From an uncultured Actinomycetes bacterium (GTDB lineage Bacteria; Actinomycetota; Actinomycetes; Nanopelagicales; Nanopelagicaceae): a DNA stretch of 5,200 nt. The notes under the pieces are model-generated. The model was not told where the DNA came from. It saw only the letters and a program-made list of their open reading frames with translations, and ran no database searches. Shown one piece after another: positions 1 to 5,200 of the stretch. Each line of letters opens with the position of its first letter. Position 1 is the stretch's first letter. A program made the position numbers and the translations under genes. The DNA lies in contig CAIZHC010000099.1 in the NCBI GenBank assembly GCA_903932705.1, forward strand, positions 1-5,200. Reading direction: 5' to 3'.

Positions 1-654
1 ATTGAAATTGGATATCCCTACAGTGATCCAGTTATGGATGGCCCCGTAATTCAAGCCGCGGCAGATACCTCACTTCGCAATGGAACTGGTGCGCCAGAAG
101 TTATGGCGACGCTCGCAGCAATTTCAAAGATTGCGCCCTCAGTTGTGATGACATACTGGAATCCCATTGAGAGATATGGCGTTGATAATTTTCTTAAGGA
201 CCTCAAATCCAATGGCGGTTCGGGTGTTATTACCCCGGATCTAACGATCGAAGAGTCCGAACAATGGATTGCCTCATCCAAGGCTCACGATACAAATCGG
301 ATTTATGTCGTCGCTCCGAGTACCTCAGATGAGCGACTTCGCAGGGTGACCGAAGCGACCTCTGGATTTGTTTACGCGGCATCCCTCATGGGAGTTACCG
401 GTACACGTACCTCAGTCTCCAGCAGCGCCCAATCCTTGGTCAGTAAGCTGAGAACTGTTACTGATCTACCAATCGCGGTTGGACTAGGGGTATCGACTCC
501 GGATCAAGCGCATGAGGTAGCTCAATATGCAGATGGTGTAATTGTTGGTTCAGCCTTTATTCGCCTGCTTCAGGAGAGTTCTACCCTCGCCGAGGGAGTC
601 GAAAAAGTCCGAGAATTAGCTAAGGATTTGTCTAGAGGTTTGAGTCGGGCTTAA
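1..654 (+). CDS. trpA: Tryptophan synthase alpha subunit, 5'-truncated by the window edge
   Basis: TrpA cleaves indole-3-glycerol phosphate to indole and glyceraldehyde 3-phosphate and passes indole through a tunnel to TrpB; it is cytoplasmic. The frame is open from base 1, and the ATG at 34 is internal: the residues before it (IEIGYPYSDPV) belong to the conserved active-site segment. In the 217 visible residues, Glu2 and Asp13 match catalytic Glu49 and Asp60 of the E. coli enzyme with the same 11-residue spacing, so about 47 residues lie upstream. Further family marks are the loop-6 segment 'GVTGTRTS' (131-138) and the phosphate-binding parts 'GLGVST' (161-166) and 'GSAF' (183-186). The C-terminus is complete, ending in TAA. 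No frameshift is seen. The gene is presumably the last of a trp operon with trpB upstream, but that is outside the window. The family assignment is very secure. Confidence 0.97.
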   Translation: MEIGYPYSDPVMDGPVIQAAADTSLRNGTGAPEVMATLAAISKIAPSVVMTYWNPIERYGVDNFLKDLKSNGGSGVITPDLTIEESEQWIASSKAHDTNRIYVVAPSTSDERLRRVTEATSGFVYAASLMGVTGTRTSVSSSAQSLVSKLRTVTDLPIAVGLGVSTPDQAHEVAQYADGVIVGSAFIRLLQESSTLAEGVEKVRELAKDLSRGLSRA

Positions 655-664
655 TTCGGCCACC

Positions 665-679
665 ACTCTGCAATAGAGT
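665..679 (+). terminator. Weak hairpin after trpA, possible transcript end or pause
   Basis: ACTCT (665-669) and AGAGT (675-679) form a perfect 5-bp stem around the loop GCAAT, 10 nt after the trpA stop. The stem is short and AT-rich and no T-run follows, so it is not a convincing intrinsic terminator. It is listed because it is the only inverted repeat I noticed in the trpA-dsbA gap. Confidence 0.15.
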
Positions 680-698
680 TAGTCAGGATTGAACTAGA

Positions 699-704
699 TA
701 CCAT
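699..704 (+). promoter_or_regulatory. Possible -10 box for the dsbA-like/lgt/VIT cluster
   Basis: TACCAT matches the TANNNT/TATAAT type of -10 element at positions 1, 2, 5 and 6. It lies about 34 nt before the ATG at 738, leaving room for a start site near 711 and a short leader holding the ribosome binding site. No good -35 box lies 16-18 nt upstream; TTGAAC (689-694) resembles a -35 element but sits too close. Actinobacterial promoters often have poor -35 boxes, so this is possible but weak. Read-through from the trp genes is the alternative. Confidence 0.22.
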
Positions 705-723
705 TACGTTAAAGACTGGAATC

Positions 724-729
724 GGAGAG
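724..729 (+). promoter_or_regulatory. Ribosome binding site of the DsbA-like gene
   Basis: GGAGAG lies 8 nt before the ATG at 738, a normal spacing for a purine-rich Shine-Dalgarno element. It supports that ATG as the start. Confidence 0.7.
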
Positions 730-737
730 AGTTACAG

Positions 738-1448
738 ATGGCAAGTAAAAAAGTTGATAAGCACGCCAAGCCAGCGAAGCAGGGCGATAAGTTCACTCGC
801 TATCTCGTAATCGGAATGATTGCCTTTGTTTTGATTGCCGGCCTGGGAGCCGCGCTGGCAAAGAACAACTCAAACTCCCATGTCACTCTTCCTTCACGCG
901 TAACCAAGAGCAATGGATATGGAATCACCTTCAACCCAACCGCAAAGGTAAAGGTTGATATGTATGAAGATTTCCGTTGCCCTAACTGCCGTAACTTTGA
1001 GGCGGTTAATAACACTTATATTGAGGGGCTGGTACAGGCAGGAAAGATTCAGGCTGTTTACCACCCAATGCACTTCATCGCCTCGGACTCAGAGCTGACC
1101 GCTGCCGCCGCTGCATGTGCTTCTGATCAAGGTAAGTACCTCGAGTTGCACAAGGCTCTCTATGTGAATCAGCCAACGACAGCTCAGATGGCAGAAAATT
1201 CTCCATACTGGACCAATGCAACCTTGATCCTTCTCGGACACTCCATTGGAATTACCGCAAAGTCTTTTGACACCTGCATCACAAGTGGAAAATATCTCAC
1301 CTGGGCAACCAAGATTAATGATGACGCTGCAGCAAAGAACATCAATGCAACGCCAACAGTGATTGTTAATGGCAAGACCCTTCCACTTGCAACAGATTAC
1401 GATGCAAAGAAGTTCACCAAGGTCCTTACAGATCTCGGCGTTAAGTAG
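738..1448 (+). CDS. Membrane-anchored DsbA-like thiol-disulfide oxidoreductase (thioredoxin fold)
   Basis: A 236-residue protein of the DsbA-like Thioredoxin_4 type. The N-terminus has a lysine-rich cytoplasmic tail (1-21) and one hydrophobic segment (about 22-41), followed by an Asn/Ser-rich linker, so the catalytic domain should face outward as an anchored domain. The segment 'MYEDFRCPNCRNFE' (75-88) is the first thioredoxin strand and helix with active-site Cys81 and Cys84. Residues about 100-185 form the inserted helical region, and 'NATPTVIVNG' (203-212) carries the cis-proline Pro206 next to the active site. Two more cysteines, Cys127 and Cys180, may form a structural disulfide. The likely role is oxidation or isomerisation of disulfides in exported proteins; direction and substrates cannot be read from the sequence. 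It lies directly before lgt, as in other actinobacteria. The fold assignment is firm, the exact function less so. Confidence 0.9.
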   Translation: MASKKVDKHAKPAKQGDKFTRYLVIGMIAFVLIAGLGAALAKNNSNSHVTLPSRVTKSNGYGITFNPTAKVKVDMYEDFRCPNCRNFEAVNNTYIEGLVQAGKIQAVYHPMHFIASDSELTAAAAACASDQGKYLELHKALYVNQPTTAQMAENSPYWTNATLILLGHSIGITAKSFDTCITSGKYLTWATKINDDAAAKNINATPTVIVNGKTLPLATDYDAKKFTKVLTDLGVK

Positions 1449-1456
1449 TCCACTCC

Positions 1457-2275
1457 TTGTTTGATCGCTTTATCCCAACTCCATCGAGCAATTCGATTGA
1501 GTTGGGGGCGATAACAATTCATTACTACGCGCTATCAATTCTTTTAGGAATTCTTGCCGCGCTCGCTCTCGGTTCATATCGATGGAAGCGCGCAGGTGGA
1601 ATTACTTCGGAGCTCTACGATTTGGCTATCTACGTCATACCCGCTGGAATTCTGGGCGGACGGATTTATCACGTCATCACAACCCCGGAACTTTATTTTG
1701 GCTCTGGCGGTCAGTTCCAAAACGCCTTCAAAATTTGGGAAGGCGGAATGGGAATTTGGGGCGCGGTCGCCCTTGGTACAGCCGTTGCCTATATCTACTT
1801 TAAGAGCAAGCCTCGCAGCATTACCTTTCCCGCAGCCTTAGATGCGCTTGCCCCTGGAATATTGATTGCACAGGGAATTGGTCGTTGGGGAAATTGGTTT
1901 AATCACGAACTCTTCGGAAGGCCAACCACTCTTCCGTGGGGCTTGAAAATTCCACTAGCTGATCGTCCTACCGGCTATTCGCAGTTTTCCACCTTCCACC
2001 CAACATTTCTGTACGAATCACTGTGGTGCTTTATCTGCGCTCTCCTCATTTTGCTCCTCCCACAGGTTAAGAAATTGAAGTCCGGAAATACTTTTCTTCT
2101 CTACATATTTCTCTACTGTTTAGGGCGCATGGGAATTGAAGCGCTCAGAATTGATTTCGCCCACCGAATTTTTGGGTTGCGCCTTAATGTTTGGGTTGCG
2201 CTCATTGGTGCGGGCGTTTCCGCAGCGTTCATATTTAAAAGAGAGCGTGCACCCAACCCTGAGAACCTGAGTTAG
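1457..2275 (+). CDS. lgt: Phosphatidylglycerol-prolipoprotein diacylglyceryl transferase
   Basis: Lgt moves diacylglycerol from phosphatidylglycerol to the lipobox cysteine of prolipoproteins, the first step of lipoprotein maturation in the cytoplasmic membrane. The 272-residue protein has about seven hydrophobic segments and the Lgt signature 'GRWGNWFNHELFG' (142-154), with Arg143, Asn146, Glu151 and Gly154 at the same numbers as in E. coli. Other matching parts are 'HYYALS' (22-27, Tyr24 equivalent to E. coli Tyr26), 'GGR' (67-69), 'HPTFLYE' (181-187) and Arg224/Glu228 (E. coli Arg239/Glu243). Trp101 sits where E. coli has His103. A stop at 1442-1444 bounds the frame, and the only start keeping the conserved N-terminus 'FIPTPS' is TTG at 1457; the next in-frame TTG (1502) would remove it. 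There is no clear ribosome binding site, and the 8-nt gap to the previous gene suggests translational coupling. Confidence 0.96.
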   Translation: MFDRFIPTPSSNSIELGAITIHYYALSILLGILAALALGSYRWKRAGGITSELYDLAIYVIPAGILGGRIYHVITTPELYFGSGGQFQNAFKIWEGGMGIWGAVALGTAVAYIYFKSKPRSITFPAALDALAPGILIAQGIGRWGNWFNHELFGRPTTLPWGLKIPLADRPTGYSQFSTFHPTFLYESLWCFICALLILLLPQVKKLKSGNTFLLYIFLYCLGRMGIEALRIDFAHRIFGLRLNVWVALIGAGVSAAFIFKRERAPNPENLS

Positions 2276-2281
2276 GTAGGA
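2274..2281 (+). promoter_or_regulatory. Ribosome binding site of the VIT-family gene
   Basis: The purine-rich stretch AGGTAGGA overlaps the lgt stop codon (2273-2275) and ends 7 nt before the ATG at 2289. It supports that start and tight coupling to lgt. Confidence 0.55.
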
Positions 2282-2288
2282 TATTCCC

Positions 2289-2987
2289 ATGAGTTTAGAA
2301 GCCGTATACAAGCGCAATGAACACCATCGCGGCAGCAAATCTGGCTGGCTTCGTGCCGCCGTGCTAGGCGCCAACGATGGTCTGGTATCTAACGCCTCTC
2401 TTCTAATCGGAGTAGCCGCCGCCGGTCGAAGCAGTTTCCTAGCGATCGCAGGTATCTCAGGTATTGCTGCTGGTTCGATGTCAATGGCAGTGGGTGAGTA
2501 CATCTCTGTTCAATCGCAGGCAGATATTGAGGCCTCGGATCGCCAGATGGAGATTGACCACCTTGCCTTAGATCCAGAGGGGGAGTTGGAAGAGTTAACT
2601 CAGATTTATCAGGAGCGTGGACTCGAACGTCCACTTGCCGAACAAGTGGCCGCTGCACTCACCGCTAAAGATCCGCTTGCTGCCCATTTGCGCGATGAAC
2701 TTGGCCATCACGATAACAACAAGGCGCAACCGGCGATAGCAGCTATGGCCTCAGCCATCGCTTTCGCCCTAGGTGCCACAATTCCATTAATAGGCGCACT
2801 CGTAGGTGGCACCAGCACCAAGGTCACTTTGATTGTACTTTTCGCGATGATTGGTCTTGTCTCCACAGGCGGGATTTCATCGCGCTTGGCAGGTTCCCCT
2901 CTCATCCGAACCGTCCTACGTGTTGTTATCGGTGGAGCCATCGGTATGGCAATCACCGCTGGTATCGGAGCGCTCGCTCACATCTAG
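2289..2987 (+). CDS. VIT1/CCC1-family iron/manganese transporter
   Basis: A 232-residue membrane protein of the vacuolar iron transporter (VIT1/CCC1) family. In plants and yeast these proteins move Fe2+ or Mn2+ out of the cytoplasm into the vacuole, probably by proton antiport; bacterial members are thought to export the metals. Transmembrane segments lie at about 22-45, 50-74, 148-171, 178-199 and 208-230, the usual five. TM1 begins with 'LGANDGLVSNASLLIG' (26-41), containing the conserved Asp30, and TM2 ends in 'AAGSMSMAVGEYISV' (60-74) with Met64, Met66 and Glu70, residues of the kind that line the metal path. The 75-145 loop is cytoplasmic, helical and Glu/Asp-rich (Glu81, 88, 98, 101, 102, 109, 113), fitting the family's metal-binding domain. 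It starts 13 nt after lgt, so probably shares its transcript. Which metal it carries cannot be told. No metal-responsive regulatory site was recognised. Confidence 0.92.
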   Translation: MSLEAVYKRNEHHRGSKSGWLRAAVLGANDGLVSNASLLIGVAAAGRSSFLAIAGISGIAAGSMSMAVGEYISVQSQADIEASDRQMEIDHLALDPEGELEELTQIYQERGLERPLAEQVAAALTAKDPLAAHLRDELGHHDNNKAQPAIAAMASAIAFALGATIPLIGALVGGTSTKVTLIVLFAMIGLVSTGGISSRLAGSPLIRTVLRVVIGGAIGMAITAGIGALAHI

Positions 2988-3004
2988 CCTCTCTGAATTA
3001 CTAT

Positions 3005-3031
3005 CAGGTAACTCTGGCACCAGAGCGCCTG
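3005..3031 (+). terminator. Hairpin after the VIT gene, possible terminator
   Basis: CAGG (3005-3008) pairs with CCTG (3028-3031), and CTCTGG (3012-3017) with CCAGAG (3020-3025); the two stems are separated by a small internal loop (TAA opposite CG). The tip loop is only CA if all six inner pairs form, or GCAC with five pairs. It begins 18 nt after the stop of the VIT gene. The next T-rich stretch (CTCTTTTC, 3043-3050) is 12 nt away, too far for a classical intrinsic terminator. It may end the upstream transcript or be part of the gltB leader. Confidence 0.35.
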
Positions 3032-3055
3032 CCTAATTGATACTCTTTTCCACTG

Positions 3056-3077
3056 CCTGGGTTCTCCTGGGCGTTCT
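3056..3077 (+). repeat. Small imperfect tandem repeat in the gltB leader
   Basis: CCTGGG occurs at 3056-3061 and again at 3066-3071, each followed by TTCT (3062-3065 directly, 3074-3077 after CG). The unit is about 10-12 nt with two copies. It could be a protein-binding site or chance; no known regulator box was recognised in it. Confidence 0.3.
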
Positions 3078-3080
3078 GCT

Positions 3081-3102
3081 GTTGGGCCACTGACGTCCCG
3101 AC
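3081..3102 (+). other. Possible RNA stem-loop just before the gltB ribosome binding site
   Basis: GTTGGG (3081-3086) can pair with CCCGAC (3097-3102), including one G-U pair, around a 10-nt loop. It ends 8 nt before the AGGAG of gltB, so in a transcript it could affect ribosome access. This comes from reading the sequence by eye and has no energy calculation behind it. Confidence 0.25.
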
Positions 3103-3110
3103 CGTTCTTT

Positions 3111-3115
3111 AGGAG
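3111..3115 (+). promoter_or_regulatory. Ribosome binding site deciding the gltB GTG start
   Basis: AGGAG lies 5 nt before GTG at 3121. Because the start codon is not ATG, this element is the main evidence for it. The frame is closed upstream by TGA at 3091-3093, and no other start codon lies between. Confidence 0.75.
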
Positions 3116-3120
3116 CGATC

Positions 3121-5200
3121 GTGACCCTCTTTTCTTCTCTGCCACCTGCACAAGGGCTCTATAACCCTGCGGATGAACACGATGCATGTGGTGTTGCGAT
3201 GATTGCAACCCTCAAAAAAGAGGCAACACACGAGATTGTCGCCCAAGCCCTGACCGCGCTTCGCAATCTTGAACACCGTGGAGCATCAGGTGCAGAACCA
3301 GATAGCGGCGATGGCGCTGGAATATTAATTCGCATTCCAGATGAGTTTTATCGCAGCGTTGTTGAATTCGATCTACCACCCGCCGGTTCTTACGCAACAG
3401 GCATCGCATTTATAGATAAAGAGTTTGATGATCTGCCAGGCGTTGTGAAGATTGCCGAAGAAGAGAGCCTCACGATTCTGGGATGGCGCGAACTTCCTAC
3501 TGATGATTCATCTCTCGGCACAACGGCGCTCTCTGTCATGCCGCGTTTTGTGCAGCTCTTTATCGCAGGTAAGAACAATGAGAGTGATTTAGAGCTTGAT
3601 CGACTCGCTTTCTGTTTCCGCAAGAGAGTTGAACATGCTTTGCCTATCTATTTCCCATCACTCTCGGCACGCACCATTGTTTACAAGGGGATGCTTACAA
3701 CCGGACAGCTCGAAGAGTTCTTCCCAGATCTCTCCAACGAATTAGTGAAATCTCCACTCGCACTTGTCCACTCACGGTTCTCAACAAATACCTTCCCATC
3801 ATGGCCACTAGCTCACCCATACCGCTACATCGCACACAATGGTGAGATCAATACTGTTCGTGGAAATCGAAATTGGATGCGCGCTCGCGAAGCGCTACTC
3901 GCTAGTCCGCTTATCCCTGGAGATATTTCTCGCCTCTTCCCAATCGTAGATTCATCTGGCAGCGACTCTGCCTCCTTCGATGAAGTTCTCGAACTTCTCT
4001 ATCTCACGGGTCGTTCACTGCCACATTCCATTTTGATGATGATCCCAGAAGCTTGGGAGAACAGCACCACTATGTCGCAGGAGCGTAGAGATTTTTATGC
4101 TTTCCACTCATCTCTGATGGAGCCATGGGATGGACCTGCCTGCGTTACCTTTACAGATGGTTCTCAAGTTGGCGCCGTACTCGATCGCAATGGTTTGCGC
4201 CCCTCTCGCTTCTGGGTAACTGATGATGGTTTAGTAATTCTCGCCTCTGAAGTTGGCGTGCTAGATATTGAACCGTCGAAGGTGGTTCGCAAGGGACGCT
4301 TGCAACCTGGACGTATGTTCTTGGTTGACATCGCTGAGGGTCGCATCATTGAAGATGGAGAGATTAAAGATTCTCTCGCTGCTGCTCAACCTTATGGCGA
4401 ATGGTTAGGTGAGGGAATTGTTCGCCTAGCGGACCTTCCATCTCGCGAGCACATCATCTATCCGCACTCATCTGTTCTTCGTCGCCAGCGCGCATTTGGT
4501 TACACAGAAGAAGAGCTGCGCATCATCATTGCCCCAATGGCGAAGAATGGTGCAGAGCCACTTGGGTCAATGGGAACTGATAGCCCAATCGCAGCTCTCT
4601 CTGATAAGCCTCGCTTGCTCTTTGATTATTTCGCACAACTCTTTGCTCAAGTCACAAATCCACCTCTCGATGCAATTCGCGAAGAGTTGGTTACTAGCCT
4701 CGGTCAAACTATCGGAGCGGAATCAAATCTGCTCCATCCATCAGCAGATTCCTGCCGACAGATATCACTTGATTTCCCAGTGATAGATAATGATGAACTC
4801 GCAAAGATTATTCACGTCAATGCAGATGGTGAACATCCAAACTTTGATGCTCACGTCGTTCGCGGTCTCTTCCCAGCACTTGCTGGAGGAGAAGCACTTC
4901 GTGATCGGATCGAAGAGATTCGCGCCGAAGTCTCTGAGGCAATTTCACATGGTGCTCGCATCATCGTTCTCTCCGATAGAGATGGCGATAGCGAAGAGGC
5001 GCCGATCCCAACTTTGTTACTAACCGCAGCCGTACATCACCATCTCATCCGTGAGAAGACTCGTACTCGCGTGAGCTTAGTTATCGAGAGTGGAGAGGTT
5101 CGCGAAGTTCACCATGTTGCTCTTCTCGTGGGCTTTGGCGCATCAGCAGTAAATCCATACCTTGCCATGGAGAGCGCCGAAGATTTAGTGCGTCAGGGCG
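3121..5200 (+). CDS. gltB: Glutamate synthase large (alpha) subunit, 3'-truncated by the window edge
   Basis: GltB releases ammonia from glutamine and adds it to 2-oxoglutarate, giving glutamate; the GltD partner supplies electrons from NADPH. It is cytoplasmic. The first 693 of roughly 1500 codons are visible. Residues 1-22 are a propeptide; Cys23 in 'HDACGV' (20-25) should become the N-terminal nucleophile of the class II glutaminase domain. That domain (about 23-430) shows '[16 protein letters not shown]' (52-67), '[19 protein letters not shown]' (217-235), the oxyanion-hole pair Asn240-Gly241 in 'HNGEINT', 'SDSASFDE' (281-288), 'MEPWDGPA' (333-340) and '[10 protein letters not shown]' (354-363). 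The central domain then begins, with 'GSMGTDSP' (482-489), '[18 protein letters not shown]' (498-515) and '[13 protein letters not shown]' near 661-673. The FMN/Fe-S domain and beta-helix lie beyond the window. The frame is unbroken. A 133-nt gap from the VIT gene suggests its own transcript. Confidence 0.97.
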   Translation, partial: MTLFSSLPPAQGLYNPADEHDACGVAMIATLKKEATHEIVAQALTALRNLEHRGASGAEPDSGDGAGILIRIPDEFYRSVVEFDLPPAGSYATGIAFIDKEFDDLPGVVKIAEEESLTILGWRELPTDDSSLGTTALSVMPRFVQLFIAGKNNESDLELDRLAFCFRKRVEHALPIYFPSLSARTIVYKGMLTTGQLEEFFPDLSNELVKSPLALVHSRFSTNTFPSWPLAHPYRYIAHNGEINTVRGNRNWMRAREALLASPLIPGDISRLFPIVDSSGSDSASFDEVLELLYLTGRSLPHSILMMIPEAWENSTTMSQERRDFYAFHSSLMEPWDGPACVTFTDGSQVGAVLDRNGLRPSRFWVTDDGLVILASEVGVLDIEPSKVVRKGRLQPGRMFLVDIAEGRIIEDGEIKDSLAAAQPYGEWLGEGIVRLADLPSREHIIYPHSSVLRRQRAFGYTEEELRIIIAPMAKNGAEPLGSMGTDSPIAALSDKPRLLFDYFAQLFAQVTNPPLDAIREELVTSLGQTIGAESNLLHPSADSCRQISLDFPVIDNDELAKIIHVNADGEHPNFDAHVVRGLFPALAGGEALRDRIEEIRAEVSEAISHGARIIVLSDRDGDSEEAPIPTLLLTAAVHHHLIREKTRTRVSLVIESGEVREVHHVALLVGFGASAVNPYLAMESAEDLVRQG

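Noticed and set aside
34..36. The ATG at 34 as the start of trpA.
   Set aside because: It falls inside the conserved 'YSDPVMDGP' segment, after the catalytic Glu; the real start is upstream of the window.
2120..2956. Minus-strand open frames opposite lgt and the VIT gene (2120-2503, 2389-2658, 2708-2956).
   Set aside because: They are antisense shadows of two well-conserved genes; the peptides are low-complexity or basic with no recognisable domain.
3037..3046. TTGATA (3037-3042) as a -35 box, or TACTCT (3041-3046) as a -10 box, for a gltB promoter.
   Set aside because: Neither has a partner element at 16-18 nt: the -10 position downstream reads GGTTCT, and the -35 position upstream lies inside the hairpin with no match.
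3037..3093. An 18-codon hydrophobic reading frame (TTG start, TGA stop) in the gltB leader, in the same frame as gltB.
   Set aside because: It has no ribosome binding site, a TTG start right after a stop codon, and no run of Glu or Gln codons as a nitrogen attenuator would need. An open stretch of this length is expected by chance.
3060..3120. Possible glutamine riboswitch (glnA type) before gltB, suggested by the position and a CGTTC sequence.
   Set aside because: The conserved purine-rich core of that riboswitch is not present, and the class is known mainly from cyanobacteria.
4496..5023. Two + strand open frames (4496-4783 and 4790-5023) overlapping gltB.
   Set aside because: They are out of frame with a clearly conserved gltB, have no family resemblance and no ribosome binding sites.

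Overview
The window looks like a piece of an actinobacterial chromosome carrying ordinary housekeeping genes, all on the + strand. Base composition is close to half G+C, low for the phylum. That, the protein flavour (TrpA 'GVTGTRTS', Lgt 'WEGGMGIWGA', a GltB starting near '[14 protein letters not shown]') and the gene order would fit a small-genome freshwater actinobacterium (acI / Nanopelagicales-like). This lineage guess is inference and was not tested by a search.

Layout: (1) 1-654, the 3' four fifths of trpA, the alpha subunit of tryptophan synthase; its start lies upstream. (2) 655-737, a short gap with a weak hairpin, a possible -10 box and a good ribosome binding site. (3) 738-1448, a membrane-anchored DsbA-like thioredoxin-fold protein with a CPNC active site. 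(4) 1457-2275, lgt, prolipoprotein diacylglyceryl transferase, starting at TTG 8 nt after the previous stop. (5) 2289-2987, a VIT1/CCC1-family Fe/Mn transporter, 13 nt after lgt. (6) 2988-3120, a 133-nt non-coding gap with a hairpin, a small tandem repeat and the gltB ribosome binding site. (7) 3121 to the window end, the first 693 codons of gltB, the large subunit of glutamate synthase, starting at GTG.

The order trpA - thiol oxidoreductase - lgt - VIT transporter - gltB resembles the trp-lgt-gltBD-pyk neighbourhood known from Streptomyces and relatives; gltD would be expected just beyond the window. The middle three genes are packed tightly enough to be one transcript. All three act at the cytoplasmic membrane: extracytoplasmic thiol chemistry, lipoprotein maturation and metal export. 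The flanking genes encode cytoplasmic amino-acid and nitrogen metabolism.

I found no mobile element, CRISPR array, tRNA, rRNA, broken gene or recognisable new system. The least explained parts are the gltB leader (2988-3120), the start of lgt without a clear ribosome binding site, and the Trp in Lgt at the position of the essential His103 of the E. coli enzyme.
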